A stretch of 64,000 nt of DNA from Caldimonas mangrovi (GCF_023721835.1 NZ_JAMKFE010000003.1:62001-126000); one strand, 5' to 3'; counted from the stretch's first letter, positions 26,104 to 36,090 are shown. Translations and numbers: made by a program. Notes: generated from the letters alone by a model not told the origin.

Positions 26104-26119
26104 GCCGCACGCGCGTGCG
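26104..26119. promoter_or_regulatory. Palindrome in the permease leader
   Basis: CCGCACGCGCGTGCGG, a perfect 16-bp palindrome about 25 bp upstream of the permease start. It could be an operator or an RNA hairpin. There is no sign of a PyrR-type attenuator. Confidence 0.35.
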
Positions 26120-26223
26120 GCAATGCGGTCGGCAGTGTAGGAGCTTCAGAGGCAAGCCGGGCACCCGGAAAGCCCGGGTAGCGCACCGAGTGGCGGGCGG
26201 ATTGTGCGGGCCCAGCGAACACC

Positions 26224-26290
26224 GCAGATCCGGCTGTGCCGGTCTGCTGGTGTTGCCCCTTGAGGGGGCCGGCGTAGCCGGTAGGGGGAG
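26224..26290 (+). repeat. Interspersed GC-rich repeat, copy 1
   Basis: Begins GCAGATCCGGCTGTGCCGG and contains CTTGAGGGGGCCGGCGTAGC. It shares the order of blocks GCxGATCCGG - TTGCCGGTCxGCTGGxG - CCCCTTGAGGG - GCCGGCGTxGCCGGT with the next copy and partly with a third at about 33086. Internally palindromic (CCGGCxxxGCCGG), so it can form stacked hairpins. Extragenic repeats of this kind are common in Burkholderiales. Confidence 0.6.
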
Positions 26291-26305
26291 ATCTGTGCCA
26301 CCACC

Positions 26306-26377
26306 GCGGAGCCGGTTTTGCCGGTCTGCTGGTGTCGCCCGCTTGAGGGGGCCGGCGTCGCCGGTACGGGGTGGGCC
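26306..26377 (+). repeat. Interspersed GC-rich repeat, copy 2
   Basis: Direct-orientation neighbour of copy 1 with the same block order (GCGGAGCCGG, TTGCCGGTCTGCTGG, CTTGAGGGGGCCGGCG, GCCGGTACGGGG). It ends just before the terminator of the small minus-strand genes. No coding potential. Confidence 0.6.
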
Positions 26378-26385
26378 GGAAGCAG

Positions 26386-26435
26386 AAAAAAAGGGATGGC
26401 GGCCGGGGCTCTCGCTCTCTCCGACCCCGGCCGCC
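26386..26435 (-). terminator. Strong Rho-independent terminator (minus strand)
   Basis: A perfect 11-bp GC stem (26398-26408 with 26425-26435, 16-nt loop). On the minus strand it is followed within six bases by a run of seven T. It lies 70 bp beyond the stop of a 58-codon minus-strand frame and is the best reason to think that frame is transcribed. Confidence 0.8.
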
Positions 26436-26507
26436 GCCCTCTCCCTCGACGTCCCAGAAATAGTTGCGGGTTTCTGGGGACTGGACAAGCTGTCGTGTGG
26501 CGCGCGT

Positions 26508-26684
26508 TCAGCGCGGCTTGAACCCCAGCGTGCGTTGCGCCGGTTCGCTGCGCGACTGCAGCACCTGGTACTGGCGCAGCCCGGCCGTGCCGCTCGGCTG
26601 CGTCGCAGCGCGCTGCTGCTGTTGCGTGGTGGTATGTTGAGCCAGCACGGTCGAGGCGCTGGCGGACGCGGCGAACTGTTTCAT
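26508..26684 (-). CDS. Small hypothetical protein
   Basis: 58 residues from an ATG that overlaps the stop of the frame upstream (ATGA). The start coordinate may be off by one base. The protein is Gln/Ser/Thr-rich (FAASASASTVLAQHTTTQQQQ), followed by a basic C-terminus ending TLGFKPR. No family is recognised. Support comes from the start/stop overlap with the upstream frame and a strong terminator 70 bp downstream on the same strand. Codon composition is unremarkable, so it may be non-coding; a transcribed small RNA is the main alternative. Confidence 0.4.
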   Translation of the reverse strand: MKQFAASASASTVLAQHTTTQQQQRAATQPSGTAGLRQYQVLQSRSEPAQRTLGFKPR

Positions 26685-26944
26685 GGCTTGAACCACTGGC
26701 TGGGGGCGAAATCGGTGCACAGGAAGGCCGGTGCGCTGCTGGGCGAACGGAACAGCCTGGACAACGTGGGCCACCGGCTGTGCTGGCCGCCGTCTTCGTT
26801 GCATGGCGTCAGGCGCAACAGCGACGACCAACCCCCTCGGCCGCGCGGCTGGGTCGCCGACTGCAGCTGCGTGCGCCGGCGTCGGGCGATCTGCCCAGCC
26901 AGTGACTGCGTGCCGGAGCGTCGTTTCGGGGCCTGGTGAGACAT
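26681..26944 (-). CDS. Small basic hypothetical protein
   Basis: 87 residues (MSHQAPKRRSGTQSLAGQ...PSQWFKP), rich in Arg/Ser with an IARRRRTQLQ patch, two cysteines and no membrane segment. No family is recognised. It would be the first gene of a two-gene minus-strand unit with the 58-residue frame, coupled by ATGA and closed by the terminator at 26386-26435. The opposite strand is also open for long stretches here, so coding status is uncertain. Confidence 0.35.
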   Translation of the reverse strand: MSHQAPKRRSGTQSLAGQIARRRRTQLQSATQPRGRGGWSSLLRLTPCNEDGGQHSRWPTLSRLFRSPSSAPAFLCTDFAPSQWFKP

Positions 26945-27225
26945 GTTGTGTACGCCTTGGTCTTCGGATGCCAGTCAAGGCGCATCTTTCATGCCATGCC
27001 CCGGTTCGGTAACCAAAACCCCTCCGGACCGGCCATTTCTCCTGTGAAGCGCACGGCGCAAGGTGTACTTTTTGTTGCAGGTATGGCGCGAATCGTCAGC
27101 CTGACCAAGCGCTGGCGTGCCGCAGCGGGCGTCTTCTGTCAAACCGCCGGGCTGCTGCGGGCCTTTCGCCCAGGGCCTGCGCAAGCCGGCATGATCGGCA
27201 GGTCCCGCACTTCATGGAGCCCCGC

Positions 27226-27732
27226 ATGACCGAACTCGGCCTCGTCGCCCCGCCCGCCGTCTGGTGGGTGCTCGCCCTGATGCTGATGGGGCTGGGCGTG
27301 CTCGGCACCGTGCTGCCGGCACTGCCAGGCACCGTCCTCGTGCTGGCAGGCATCGTCATTGCCGCCTGGATCGACGGCTTCGTGCGGGTGTCCGGCTGGA
27401 CCGTCGGCGCCATCGCCGTGCTGGCGGTGATCGCCTGGGCCGCCGATTACGTGGCCGCGCTGCTCGGCGCGCGCAAGGCCGGCGCCAGCCCGCTGGCGCT
27501 GGCCGGCGCGGCCATCGGCACGCTGCTCGGCGTCTTCACCGGTTTCATCGGCTTGCTCTTCATGCCGCTGGCCGGGGCGATGGCGGGCGAATACTGGGCC
27601 CGGCGCGACGCCCGGCGTGCCACGCAGGTCGGGCTGGCCACCTGGATCGGCTTGCTGGTTGCGACGGTGGTCAAGGTGGTGCTGGCCTTCGTGATGATCG
27701 GCGTGTTTTTCGTCGCCTGGCTGTGGTGGTAG
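27226..27732 (+). CDS. DUF456 family membrane protein
   Basis: 168 residues. ATG at 27226 is preferred to one at 27214 because GGAG lies 6 bases before it. Four or five hydrophobic segments are visible, with the DUF456 features VLGTVLPALPGTVLVLAGIVIAAW and DYVAALLGARKAGAS, a Gly-rich second half (GAAIGTLLGVFTGFIGLLFMPLAGAMAGEY), and a last helix at the C-terminus. It is an inner-membrane protein of unknown function. It converges with the hydrolase gene, with a single base between the stops. Confidence 0.85.
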   Translation: MTELGLVAPPAVWWVLALMLMGLGVLGTVLPALPGTVLVLAGIVIAAWIDGFVRVSGWTVGAIAVLAVIAWAADYVAALLGARKAGASPLALAGAAIGTLLGVFTGFIGLLFMPLAGAMAGEYWARRDARRATQVGLATWIGLLVATVVKVVLAFVMIGVFFVAWLWW

Positions 27733-27733
27733 T

Positions 27734-28627
27734 TCAGGCCAGAAAAGCCGCCACCCGCTGCGTGACGGCTGGCTCTTTCAGCAGCCGCCGGTGCCCCAGC
27801 CCGTCCGTCAGCATCAGCTCGGCCTGCGGCAGCAGCGCTTGCAGCTTGAGCCCCTCGACCAGCGGCACCGCCGTGTCGGCGCGGTCATGCACCACCAGCG
27901 TCGGCTGCGCCAGCCGCGGGGCGGTGCGGTGCGCCGACATCTGTTCGAACACCACCGCCTCGCGGGCCTCCAGGTAGCGCACCATCGCCTGCCGCGTGGT
28001 CTCGCGCAGCCCGAAGGCGTTCGCGTAGTCGCGCGTCACCTGCACCAGGTCGGTCGGCGAGGCGATCGTCACCAGGCGCTCGGCAGCCAGCCCGCGTGAC
28101 AGCGCGACGGCCGCCGACGAGCCGCCCATCGAATGCCCGACCACGCCGCGCAGCGGCCCGAGCCGGTCGCCCAGGTAACCCAGCGCGCGGGCGAACTGCG
28201 CCAGCGTGCTGTGCCAGGCGCCGCTGCGGCCGTGCCCCGGCTGGTCGACCGTCACCGCCGCCAGGCCCCGCTCGGCCAGCGCTTCCGCCAACGGTGCCAT
28301 CTGCAGCCCCCAGCCGCCCCAGCCATGCGTCAGCAGCACCATCGGAGCATCGGCGGGCGCCGGCCAGCGGTACAGCGTCAGCGACGCGTTCTCGAACGGC
28401 ATCGACTCGACCCGCACCCCGGTCGGCGGTCGGAAGTGGCGTGTCGCGAGCTTGGTCGGCACCGGCGTACAGAACACGCGCGCCGCGACCCGGGCGGCGG
28501 CCGAGGTGGGGCTGAAGGTCTCGGCCGTGCGCAGGCCGGCGCGCAACATCGGGAACAGGCGGTTGGCGGTGAAGCTGCGCGCGGTGGGCGTGGCCAGCGT
28601 AGAGGTGGTGGCAGCGGCGTCGCTCAT
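27734..28627 (-). CDS. Alpha/beta hydrolase
   Basis: 297 residues. Alpha/beta-hydrolase fold with an oxyanion-side motif LLTHGWGGWG, the nucleophile elbow GHSMGGSSAA (Ser), an acid-bearing LVVHDRADTAVPLVEG loop and a catalytic-His segment DGLGHRRLLKEP. No signal peptide. Substrate unknown; probably a serine esterase or lipase-like enzyme. It lies 22 bp after a 37-codon membrane-peptide gene, in one unit headed by a TetR-type operator, so its expression is probably released when the TetR-family protein encoded just upstream binds its ligand. Confidence 0.88.
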   Translation of the reverse strand: MSDAAATTSTLATPTARSFTANRLFPMLRAGLRTAETFSPTSAAARVAARVFCTPVPTKLATRHFRPPTGVRVESMPFENASLTLYRWPAPADAPMVLLTHGWGGWGLQMAPLAEALAERGLAAVTVDQPGHGRSGAWHSTLAQFARALGYLGDRLGPLRGVVGHSMGGSSAAVALSRGLAAERLVTIASPTDLVQVTRDYANAFGLRETTRQAMVRYLEAREAVVFEQMSAHRTAPRLAQPTLVVHDRADTAVPLVEGLKLQALLPQAELMLTDGLGHRRLLKEPAVTQRVAAFLA

Positions 28628-28649
28628 CTGGTGGTCCTTTCAGTGGCCG

Positions 28650-28763
28650 TCACACGAGACCGAAGTCGGCGTTGCGGCGGGGCACCGACCGCACCAGGGC
28701 GGCGGTCACGAAACCGAGGCGCACCGCGGCGCCGAGCACGATCAAACCCAGAACGATCAACAT
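28650..28763 (-). CDS. 37-residue single-helix membrane protein
   Basis: A short frame from ATG at 28763, with a GGAGAG ribosome site 4-5 bases before it. It encodes a hydrophobic helix (MLIVLGLIVLGAAVRLGFVTA) followed by a basic, soluble tail (VRSVPRRNADFGLV). It ends 22 bp before the hydrolase and starts 14 bp after a perfect palindromic operator, so it is the first gene of the TetR-regulated unit. Function is unknown; small helices like this often modulate a larger membrane partner. Confidence 0.65.
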   Translation of the reverse strand: MLIVLGLIVLGAAVRLGFVTAALVRSVPRRNADFGLV

Positions 28764-28776
28764 GGTTCTCTCCTAT

Positions 28777-28794
28777 TTCGCACGATCGTGCGAA
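28777..28794. promoter_or_regulatory. TetR-type operator upstream of small protein/hydrolase unit
   Basis: TTCGCACGATCGTGCGAA is a perfect 18-bp palindrome, 13 bp upstream of the 37-codon gene. The same sequence with one change occurs in front of the TetR-family gene, so it is very probably that protein's binding site. Confidence 0.8.
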
Positions 28795-28842
28795 GTTTGT
28801 CGACGAAGTGCACCTCGTGGGTGCCACACGGAAAACATGGCA

Positions 28843-29466
28843 TCAGCTTTCAGAAGCGGGAGGCGCGGTCAAGTGGGCGGCCACCAGCCGCTCGTAAGCC
28901 TTCCAGGCGCGCTCGGCGGCGCGCGGGTCGCGCAGGAAACGCGCGTCGCGCATCAGCGCGATGAAGATGCCGTCGATCTCGAACACAAGCTGCTCGACGT
29001 CGGTGTCGGCGCGCAGATGGCCGGCGTCGATGGCCTGGATCACGGTGCGGCGCAGCGTCGCGCGCCAGCGCATCACGCCGTCGAGCAGCAGGTCGCGCAG
29101 CGGGCCCTCGCGGTCGTCGAACTCGAACGCGCCGGCGCAGTAGATGCAGCCGGTGCGCATCTCGACTTCCTGCACGCGCTTGAGCCAAAGGCGGGTGATC
29201 GCATTCAGCCGGGGCAGGCCGCGCGGCTCGCGCATCGCGGGCACGAACACGTCCTGCAGGAAGCGGCGGTCGTATTCCTCGATCACCGCGGCCTGCAGCG
29301 CTTCGCGCGAGCCGACGCGCGAGAACACGCCGCTCTTGGACATGCCCAGCCGCTTGGCCAGCTCGCCGATGGTCAGGCTTTCCAGGCCTTCGGCGGCTGC
29401 CATCAGCAACGCGGTATCGAGGATGGCCGCGCGCGTGAGTTCGCTGCGGCCGGTCTTGGCTTCCAT
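28843..29466 (-). CDS. TetR/AcrR family regulator
   Basis: 207 residues from ATG at 29466. The N-terminal helix-turn-helix is typical: RAAILDTALLMAAAEGLESLTIGELAKRLGMSKSGVFSRVGSREAL spread over residues 12-57. The C-terminal helical ligand domain contains TGCIYCAGAFEFDD, a feature of one TetR subgroup (PF16925-like). Paired palindromes at its own start region and in front of the downstream small-protein/hydrolase unit suggest it represses both. The inducer is unknown. It reads in the same direction as the hydrolase unit. Confidence 0.92.
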   Translation of the reverse strand: MEAKTGRSELTRAAILDTALLMAAAEGLESLTIGELAKRLGMSKSGVFSRVGSREALQAAVIEEYDRRFLQDVFVPAMREPRGLPRLNAITRLWLKRVQEVEMRTGCIYCAGAFEFDDREGPLRDLLLDGVMRWRATLRRTVIQAIDAGHLRADTDVEQLVFEIDGIFIALMRDARFLRDPRAAERAWKAYERLVAAHLTAPPASES

Positions 29467-29476
29467 GCAGGCAAAT

Positions 29477-29494
29477 TTAGCACGATCGTGCGAA
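29477..29494. promoter_or_regulatory. TetR-type operator upstream of the regulator gene
   Basis: TTAGCACGATCGTGCGAA differs at one position from the perfect palindrome at 28777-28794 and lies 10 bp before the regulator's ATG. This placement implies autorepression. Confidence 0.75.
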
Positions 29495-29633
29495 GTTTCA
29501 AGCGCCGTTCGTCGGGTTTGCGTCGGGCCCTCGCTCCAAGAGCGGTCGACCCACTGCCATCGTCCCGGGCCGCGGCAGACATTGTCTCGCATGGCGCGGT
29601 CGCCATGGCTGCCGCCAGGTATGTATCAGAAGC

Positions 29634-29669
29634 AAAAAAGGCGGTCACGCGGGCCGCCTCGGGCGTGAC
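29634..29669 (-). terminator. Rho-independent terminator of the Yej-like/BON operon
   Basis: On the minus strand, GTCACGC pairs with GCGTGAC (29663-29669 and 29644-29650, 12-nt loop) and is followed by CGCC and six T. It lies about 100 bp beyond the BON-domain gene and ends the importer operon. Confidence 0.75.
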
Positions 29670-29767
29670 GGGGGGCGCGTCAGCGCATGCCGGTACACGA
29701 TGACCGCGTGTTCGTCGTCGTGCCAAGCAGGACGTGGTCCTCGCTCGTGGGGCTGCATCAGCGCGTT

Positions 29768-30270
29768 CTATGGCGGCAGCTTCCCCGTCACCGGGTAGGG
29801 CGGCGGCGCTCGGGTGCCGGTGATGAGCAGAGGGAGCACTCGATCCACGTCTGCCACCCCCTGCATCGCCTGCTCGAGAGCGACCCCCTGCGCCGCGCTG
29901 GCGACACAACCTTCCAGGTAGATGAACCGACGCTGCACCGTGATCCACACCGAACTGCGATCAAAACGCGCGTCGGCACGCACGGCCTCCAGCGCTCGCT
30001 CGGCGATGCCGGCGTCATAGCGGTAGGCGTTCGGTTCGGCGCACTTCTTCTCCAGCCAGCAAGTGGTTCCTCGCTCGGCCCGCTGGTGTGCTTCCTGCCG
30101 CATGCCGGCCGCGTCATAGGCGGGGCCGCGCGGCACCGGGCATCCGGGCAGGCCTTGGGTGGCTTGCACGAAGGGGTCGCCGAAGGGGTTGAGCCGCCAG
30201 CCGGAGCCGGGTTCATCGGCGCCGTGGGCTGCAAGCGCTGCCAACAGCAGCCCAACGACGGTGGCGGCCT

Positions 30271-30274
<4 letters not shown>
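29768..30274 (-). CDS. Secreted BON-domain protein
   Basis: 168 residues from ATG at 30274, overlapping the stop of the ABC ATPase gene by 4 bases (ATGA). A signal peptide (MKAATVVGLLLAALAAHGA) precedes a region with two or three Cys (GCPVPRGPAY; TTCWLEKKCAEPNAYRYD) and a C-terminal BON domain (RALEAVRADARFDRSSVWITVQRRFIYLEG...). BON domains bind lipid or support envelope integrity in the periplasm. Its coupling to a peptide importer is unusual. Function is unknown; the overlap only shows shared transcription. Confidence 0.75.
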
Positions 30275-31971
<1,697 letters not shown>

Positions 31972-33018
31972 CTACTCCAGCCCCCGCAGCTTCGGGTCCA
32001 GCGCATCGCGCAATGCGTCGGTCAACAGCGAAAACGCGGTGACGAACACCGCCATGAACGCCGTGGTGGTGGCCAGCTGCCACCAGTGGCCCAGCAGCAT
32101 TTCGTTCTGCGCCTCGCTCAGCATCGTGCCCCAGGACACCTGGTCCACCCGCACCCCGAGCCCCAGGTAGGACAGGATCACCTCCGCCTTGATGAAGCCC
32201 ACCACCAGCAGCGACAGCTGCACCAGCGCCACGTGGCTCACGTTCGGCAGGATGTGGCGGAACACGCGCGACAGGCGTCCCGCGCCGATGGCCTGTGCCG
32301 CCCGCACGTAGTCGCGCACCGCGTGCTTGATGAACTCGGCGCGCATCTGCCGGTACACGCCGGTCCAGCCGGTCAGCCCGAGGATCAGCACCACGGTGCC
32401 GACGCCGCGGCCGAACACGGCGGCGAACGCGAAGATCAGCAAGATGCCCGGAATCGACGTGAACACGTTGTAGACCCATTCGAGGAAGTCGCCGACCTTG
32501 CCGCCGAAGAACCCGCCCAGTGCACCGAGCACCGTGCCGATCGCGGTGGCCACCGCGGCGGCCAGCACGCCGACGAAGATCGAGATCTGCGCGCCCTTGA
32601 TCGCCTTGGCCAGCACGTCGCGGCCGATGCGGTCGCCGCCGAGCGGCAGGGTGGCGGCGCGCTGGGGCTCGCTGCTCTCGATCCTGGACGCGCGCTCGGC
32701 CCACTCCTCGTAGCGCGGCGCCAGCGGGTCGACGTCCGACAGGTCGGCCGCCGGGCCCTGCGGCACCGGCACCGCCTGCCGGGGCTCGGCGGGCGCCGGC
32801 CCCATGAAGCCGGGCCGGGCGTAGGGCTCGCCCACCTCGGCCTGCCAGCCGCTGGCCACCAGCCCCACGGCGGCGAGCAGGATGAGCGCAAGGAAGGCCG
32901 CCACCACCGCCAGCGCCGCCATACCGACCCGGTCGCCGCGAAAGCGCCGCCAGGCCAGGGCCCATACGCTCTCGGCGGAGGCTGTCCCAAATGAAGCGGT
33001 CTGAGTGGCTGCGTTCAC
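31972..33018 (-). CDS. yejE: Peptide ABC importer permease (YejE-like)
   Basis: 348 residues from a GTG at 33018. The DppC/YejE-type permease has an N-terminal helix (AALAVVAAFLALILLAAVGLV) and a long periplasmic loop with the LGGDRIGRDVLAKAIKGAQIS segment. The core membrane domain carries the EAA-type loop RDYVRAAQAIGAGRLSRVFRHILPNV that contacts the ATPase. The loop of about 80 residues after helix 1 fits YejE. Its stop abuts the GTG of the ATPase gene. The 139-bp gap to the first permease holds an extragenic repeat. Confidence 0.9.
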   Translation of the reverse strand: MNAATQTASFGTASAESVWALAWRRFRGDRVGMAALAVVAAFLALILLAAVGLVASGWQAEVGEPYARPGFMGPAPAEPRQAVPVPQGPAADLSDVDPLAPRYEEWAERASRIESSEPQRAATLPLGGDRIGRDVLAKAIKGAQISIFVGVLAAAVATAIGTVLGALGGFFGGKVGDFLEWVYNVFTSIPGILLIFAFAAVFGRGVGTVVLILGLTGWTGVYRQMRAEFIKHAVRDYVRAAQAIGAGRLSRVFRHILPNVSHVALVQLSLLVVGFIKAEVILSYLGLGVRVDQVSWGTMLSEAQNEMLLGHWWQLATTTAFMAVFVTAFSLLTDALRDALDPKLRGLE

Positions 33019-33085
33019 GGCAAACGACTCCGTGCCTGTCGTGTCGCCGCCTTGGGCATGACGCCGGCCCGGGCCAGCGGACGCC

Positions 33086-33150
33086 GCGGATCCGGCGTTG
33101 CCGGTCCGCTGGCGGCGCCCCCTGGAGGGAGAGCACCGAAGGCGCTGCGG
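33086..33150 (+). repeat. Interspersed GC-rich repeat, copy 3
   Basis: GCGGATCCGGCGTTGCCGG followed by TCCGCTGGCGGCGCCCCCTGG. It matches the first half of the copies at 26224 and 26306 and diverges in the second half. It sits in the gap between the two permease genes and could form an mRNA-stabilising hairpin there. Confidence 0.5.
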
Positions 33151-33157
33151 GAGCGGA

Positions 33158-34096
33158 TCATTTCAGGACCACCCTCGGGTCGACCAGCTTGTACAGCACG
33201 TCGGTCGCCAGGTTGATCAGCATCGTCAGCACCGCCAGGTAGATGGTCACGGCCTGGATCACCGGGTAGTCGCTGCGATTCACGGCGAGCAGCACCTCGC
33301 GCCCCAGGCCGGGGATGGAAAAGAACACCTCGATCAGGAACGAGCCCACGAACACGCCCGGCAGCCCGGCGCCGATGTGGGTGAGGATGGGGATCATCGC
33401 GTTGCGCAGCACGTGCCGCAGCAGGATGGTCCGCTCGCCCAGGCCCTTGGCGCGTGCCGTGCGCACGTAATCCTGGTCGATCTCGTCGAGAAAGAAGCTG
33501 CGGTACAGGCGCGTCTGCGGCGCCAGCGACACCACCACGGCCAGCAGCACCGGCAGCGGTGCATAGGTGCGCAGGTTGGTCCATGCCGAATCGGTCCAGC
33601 CCTGCACCGGAAACCAGCCCAGCTTGAAGCCGAACAGCCACTGCCCGACGATCACGTAGACGAGAAACGAGATCGACATCGCCACCGTCGTGACGATCAT
33701 GATGGCGCGGTCGGTCAGGCTGCCCCGCACCGCGGCCACCGCCAGTGCCAGCGGCACGGCCAGCATCACCTCCAGGACCAGCAGCGGCAGCATGATGGTC
33801 AGCGTGGCCGGCAGCCGGCTGGCAAACAACGATGCCACCGACTCGTTGGTGGCCCAGCTGCGACCCCAGTCGAACGAAAGGATCTGCCGCACGAAGATCC
33901 ACAGCTGCTCGAGCACCGGGCGGTCCAGCCCCAGCTGCTGACGGATCGCCGCGATCTGCTCCGGCGTCGCGGCCAGGCCGGCGAGGATCTCCGCCGGGTC
34001 GCCGCCGAAGCCCTTGAACAGGAAGAACACCAGCAATACCACGCCCGCCAGCGTCGGGATCATCTGCCAGAGGCGTCGCAGCAGGTAGGCAGCCAT
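33158..34096 (-). CDS. yejB: Peptide ABC importer permease (YejB-like)
   Basis: 312 residues. DppB/YejB-type permease: MAAYLLRRLWQMIPTLAGVVLLVFFLF N-terminal helix, QLGLDRPVLEQLW loop, and the ATPase-contact loop DYVRTARAKGLGERTILLRHVLRNAMIP. It is the first gene of the operon yejB-yejE-yejF-BON and divergent, across 173 bp, from the matching binding-protein gene. The pair of permeases and the duplicated ATPase give a complete type I importer for peptides. Confidence 0.92.
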   Translation of the reverse strand: MAAYLLRRLWQMIPTLAGVVLLVFFLFKGFGGDPAEILAGLAATPEQIAAIRQQLGLDRPVLEQLWIFVRQILSFDWGRSWATNESVASLFASRLPATLTIMLPLLVLEVMLAVPLALAVAAVRGSLTDRAIMIVTTVAMSISFLVYVIVGQWLFGFKLGWFPVQGWTDSAWTNLRTYAPLPVLLAVVVSLAPQTRLYRSFFLDEIDQDYVRTARAKGLGERTILLRHVLRNAMIPILTHIGAGLPGVFVGSFLIEVFFSIPGLGREVLLAVNRSDYPVIQAVTIYLAVLTMLINLATDVLYKLVDPRVVLK

Positions 34097-34269
34097 GGGC
34101 CGGGGGCGTCCTCGCGGTGTGCGTGGGGGGTGTGCGTGCGGGGCAGTCTAGTCGGCCTCTGCCCGCACGCCCTATTGGGGCAAGTGCCCCCTGCTGCAGC
34201 AACCCCTGTGCCGGAACCAAACGCCAGGCGTATGCTCGACTCAGCTTTGCTGCCCCGATGGAGAACCCG

Positions 34270-36090
34270 ATGCTGGGACGCCGCCGCTTCGCCCTGCTGC
34301 TCACCGTGACGCTGTGGTGCGGCGCTGCGGCGGTGCCGGCACAAACCCCCGCGAGTGCCGAGCCCAAGGTGCTGAAGTACGCCTTCGCGGTCGCCGAAAC
34401 CGGGTTCGACCCGGCGCAGATCTCCGACCTGTATTCGGCCATCATCGCGGCGCACATCTTCGAGGCACCGCTCACCTACGACTACCTCGCCCGCCCGGCC
34501 CGGCTGGTGCCGCAGACCGCCGCGGCGATGCCGGAGGTGTCGGCAGACTTCACCACCTTCACCGTCCGCATCAAGCCGGGCATCTACTTTGCCGACGACC
34601 CTGCCTTCAAGGGCCGCCGTCGCGAGCTGACCGCGCACGACTACGTCTACTCGATCAAGCGCCACTACGACCCGCGCTGGAAGAGCCCCACCCTCTACGT
34701 GTTGCAGAACGCCAAGATCGTCGGCATGGACGCGCTGCGCGAGCAGGTCACGAAGCACCACCGGCCGTTCCCCTACGACACCGAGGTGGCCGGCCTGCGG
34801 GCGCTCGACCGCTACACCTTCCGCATCAGGCTGGCCGAGCCCAGCCCGCGCTTCCAGTTCGTGCTGTCCGACGGCGCCACCCTGGGTGCCGTCGCGCGCG
34901 AAGTGGTCGAGGCCTACGGCGACGCCATCGTGGAGCACCCTGTCGGCACCGGGCCCTACCGGCTGACGCAGTGGCGGCGGTCGTCCCGCATGGTGCTGGA
35001 GCGCAACCCCGGCTTCCGCGTAGAAACGTTCAACGCCCAGCCCGCGCCCGACGACGCCGTCGGCCAGGAGATCGCGCAGCGGATGCAGGGCAAGCGGCTG
35101 CCGCTGATCGACCGCATCGAGGTGTCCGTCATCGAGCAATCCCAGCCGCGCTGGCTGGCCTTTCTGAACGGCGAGACCGACCTGGTCGGCGTGCCGCTCG
35201 AATTCGCCAACGTCGCCGTGCCCAACGGCGAGTTGGCGCCGCACCTGGCCAAGCGCGGCATCCGCATGGACCGCTCGCTCGGCTCCGACGTCACGCTCAC
35301 CTACTTCCAGATGGAGCACCCGGTGGTGGGCGGCTACACGCCCGAGAAGGTGGCCCTGCGCCGCGCCATTGCGCTGGCCATCGACGTGGAGCAGGAGATC
35401 CGCCTGGTGCGGCGTGGCCAGGCCATCCCGGCCCAGTCGACCATCCCGCCGATGACCTTCGGCTACGACCCCGACTTCCGCAGCGAGATGAGCGAGCACA
35501 GCGTGCCCAAGGCGCGCGCGCTGCTCGACATGTACGGCTACGTCGACAAGAACGGCGACGGCTGGCGCGACCTGCCCGACGGCTCGCCGCTGGTGCTGGA
35601 AGTCATCAGCGGCCCTGATTCGCTGGCGCGCGAGTTCAACGAGCTGTGGAAGAAGAACATGGACGCCATCAACGTGCGCGTCAGCTTCCGCGTGACCAAG
35701 TGGCCCGAGCAACTGAAGCTGTCGCGCGCCGGCAAGCTGATGATGTGGGGCGTGGGTTTCAGCGCCACCGTGCCCGACGGCGACGACCTGCTGTCCATCG
35801 CGTACGGCCCCAACAAGGGTTCAGGCAACCACGCCCGCTTCGACCTGCCCGCCTTCAACGCCCTCTACGAGCAGCAGCACCGCATGGCCGACACGCCCGA
35901 GCGTTTCGAGTTGATGACCCGGGCCAAGAAGATGCTGGTCGCCTACATGCCCTACAAGGTGCACACGCATCGCATCGGCACGACGCTCGTGCACCCCTGG
36001 GTGGTCGGGTACCGGGCCCACCCGTTCGCGCGCGACTTCTGGCGCTACATCGACATCGACAACGCGCGGCGGGCGGTCGCGGTGGATTGA
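34270..36090 (+). CDS. yejA: Peptide ABC importer substrate-binding protein (YejA-like)
   Basis: 606 residues. ATG at 34270 is chosen because GGAG lies 6 bases upstream and it opens a clean signal peptide (MLGRRRFALLLTVTLWCGAAAVPAQ). An SBP_bac_5 fold of about 580 residues follows (KYAFAVAETGFDPAQISDLYS; TAHDYVYSIKRHYDP; EHPVGTGPYRLTQW). It is longer than most DppA proteins and nearer YejA in its Asn-Gly-Asp and DKNGDGWRDLPDG features. It delivers peptides to the divergent yejBEF importer. Confidence 0.88.
   Translation: MLGRRRFALLLTVTLWCGAAAVPAQTPASAEPKVLKYAFAVAETGFDPAQISDLYSAIIAAHIFEAPLTYDYLARPARLVPQTAAAMPEVSADFTTFTVRIKPGIYFADDPAFKGRRRELTAHDYVYSIKRHYDPRWKSPTLYVLQNAKIVGMDALREQVTKHHRPFPYDTEVAGLRALDRYTFRIRLAEPSPRFQFVLSDGATLGAVAREVVEAYGDAIVEHPVGTGPYRLTQWRRSSRMVLERNPGFRVETFNAQPAPDDAVGQEIAQRMQGKRLPLIDRIEVSVIEQSQPRWLAFLNGETDLVGVPLEFANVAVPNGELAPHLAKRGIRMDRSLGSDVTLTYFQMEHPVVGGYTPEKVALRRAIALAIDVEQEIRLVRRGQAIPAQSTIPPMTFGYDPDFRSEMSEHSVPKARALLDMYGYVDKNGDGWRDLPDGSPLVLEVISGPDSLAREFNELWKKNMDAINVRVSFRVTKWPEQLKLSRAGKLMMWGVGFSATVPDGDDLLSIAYGPNKGSGNHARFDLPAFNALYEQQHRMADTPERFELMTRAKKMLVAYMPYKVHTHRIGTTLVHPWVVGYRAHPFARDFWRYIDIDNARRAVAVD

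Larger units (their letters stand above)
29467..29767. other. Gap between TetR gene and BON-domain gene
   Basis: A 301-bp region. It holds the second TetR operator (29477-29494), which is also the presumed promoter region of the TetR gene, and the terminator of the importer operon (29634-29669). No gene is evident. Confidence 0.5.

Noticed and set aside
26945-27225. Possible tRNA or attachment site in the gap before the DUF456 gene
   Set aside because: No cloverleaf, no CCA end and no direct repeat pair could be found.
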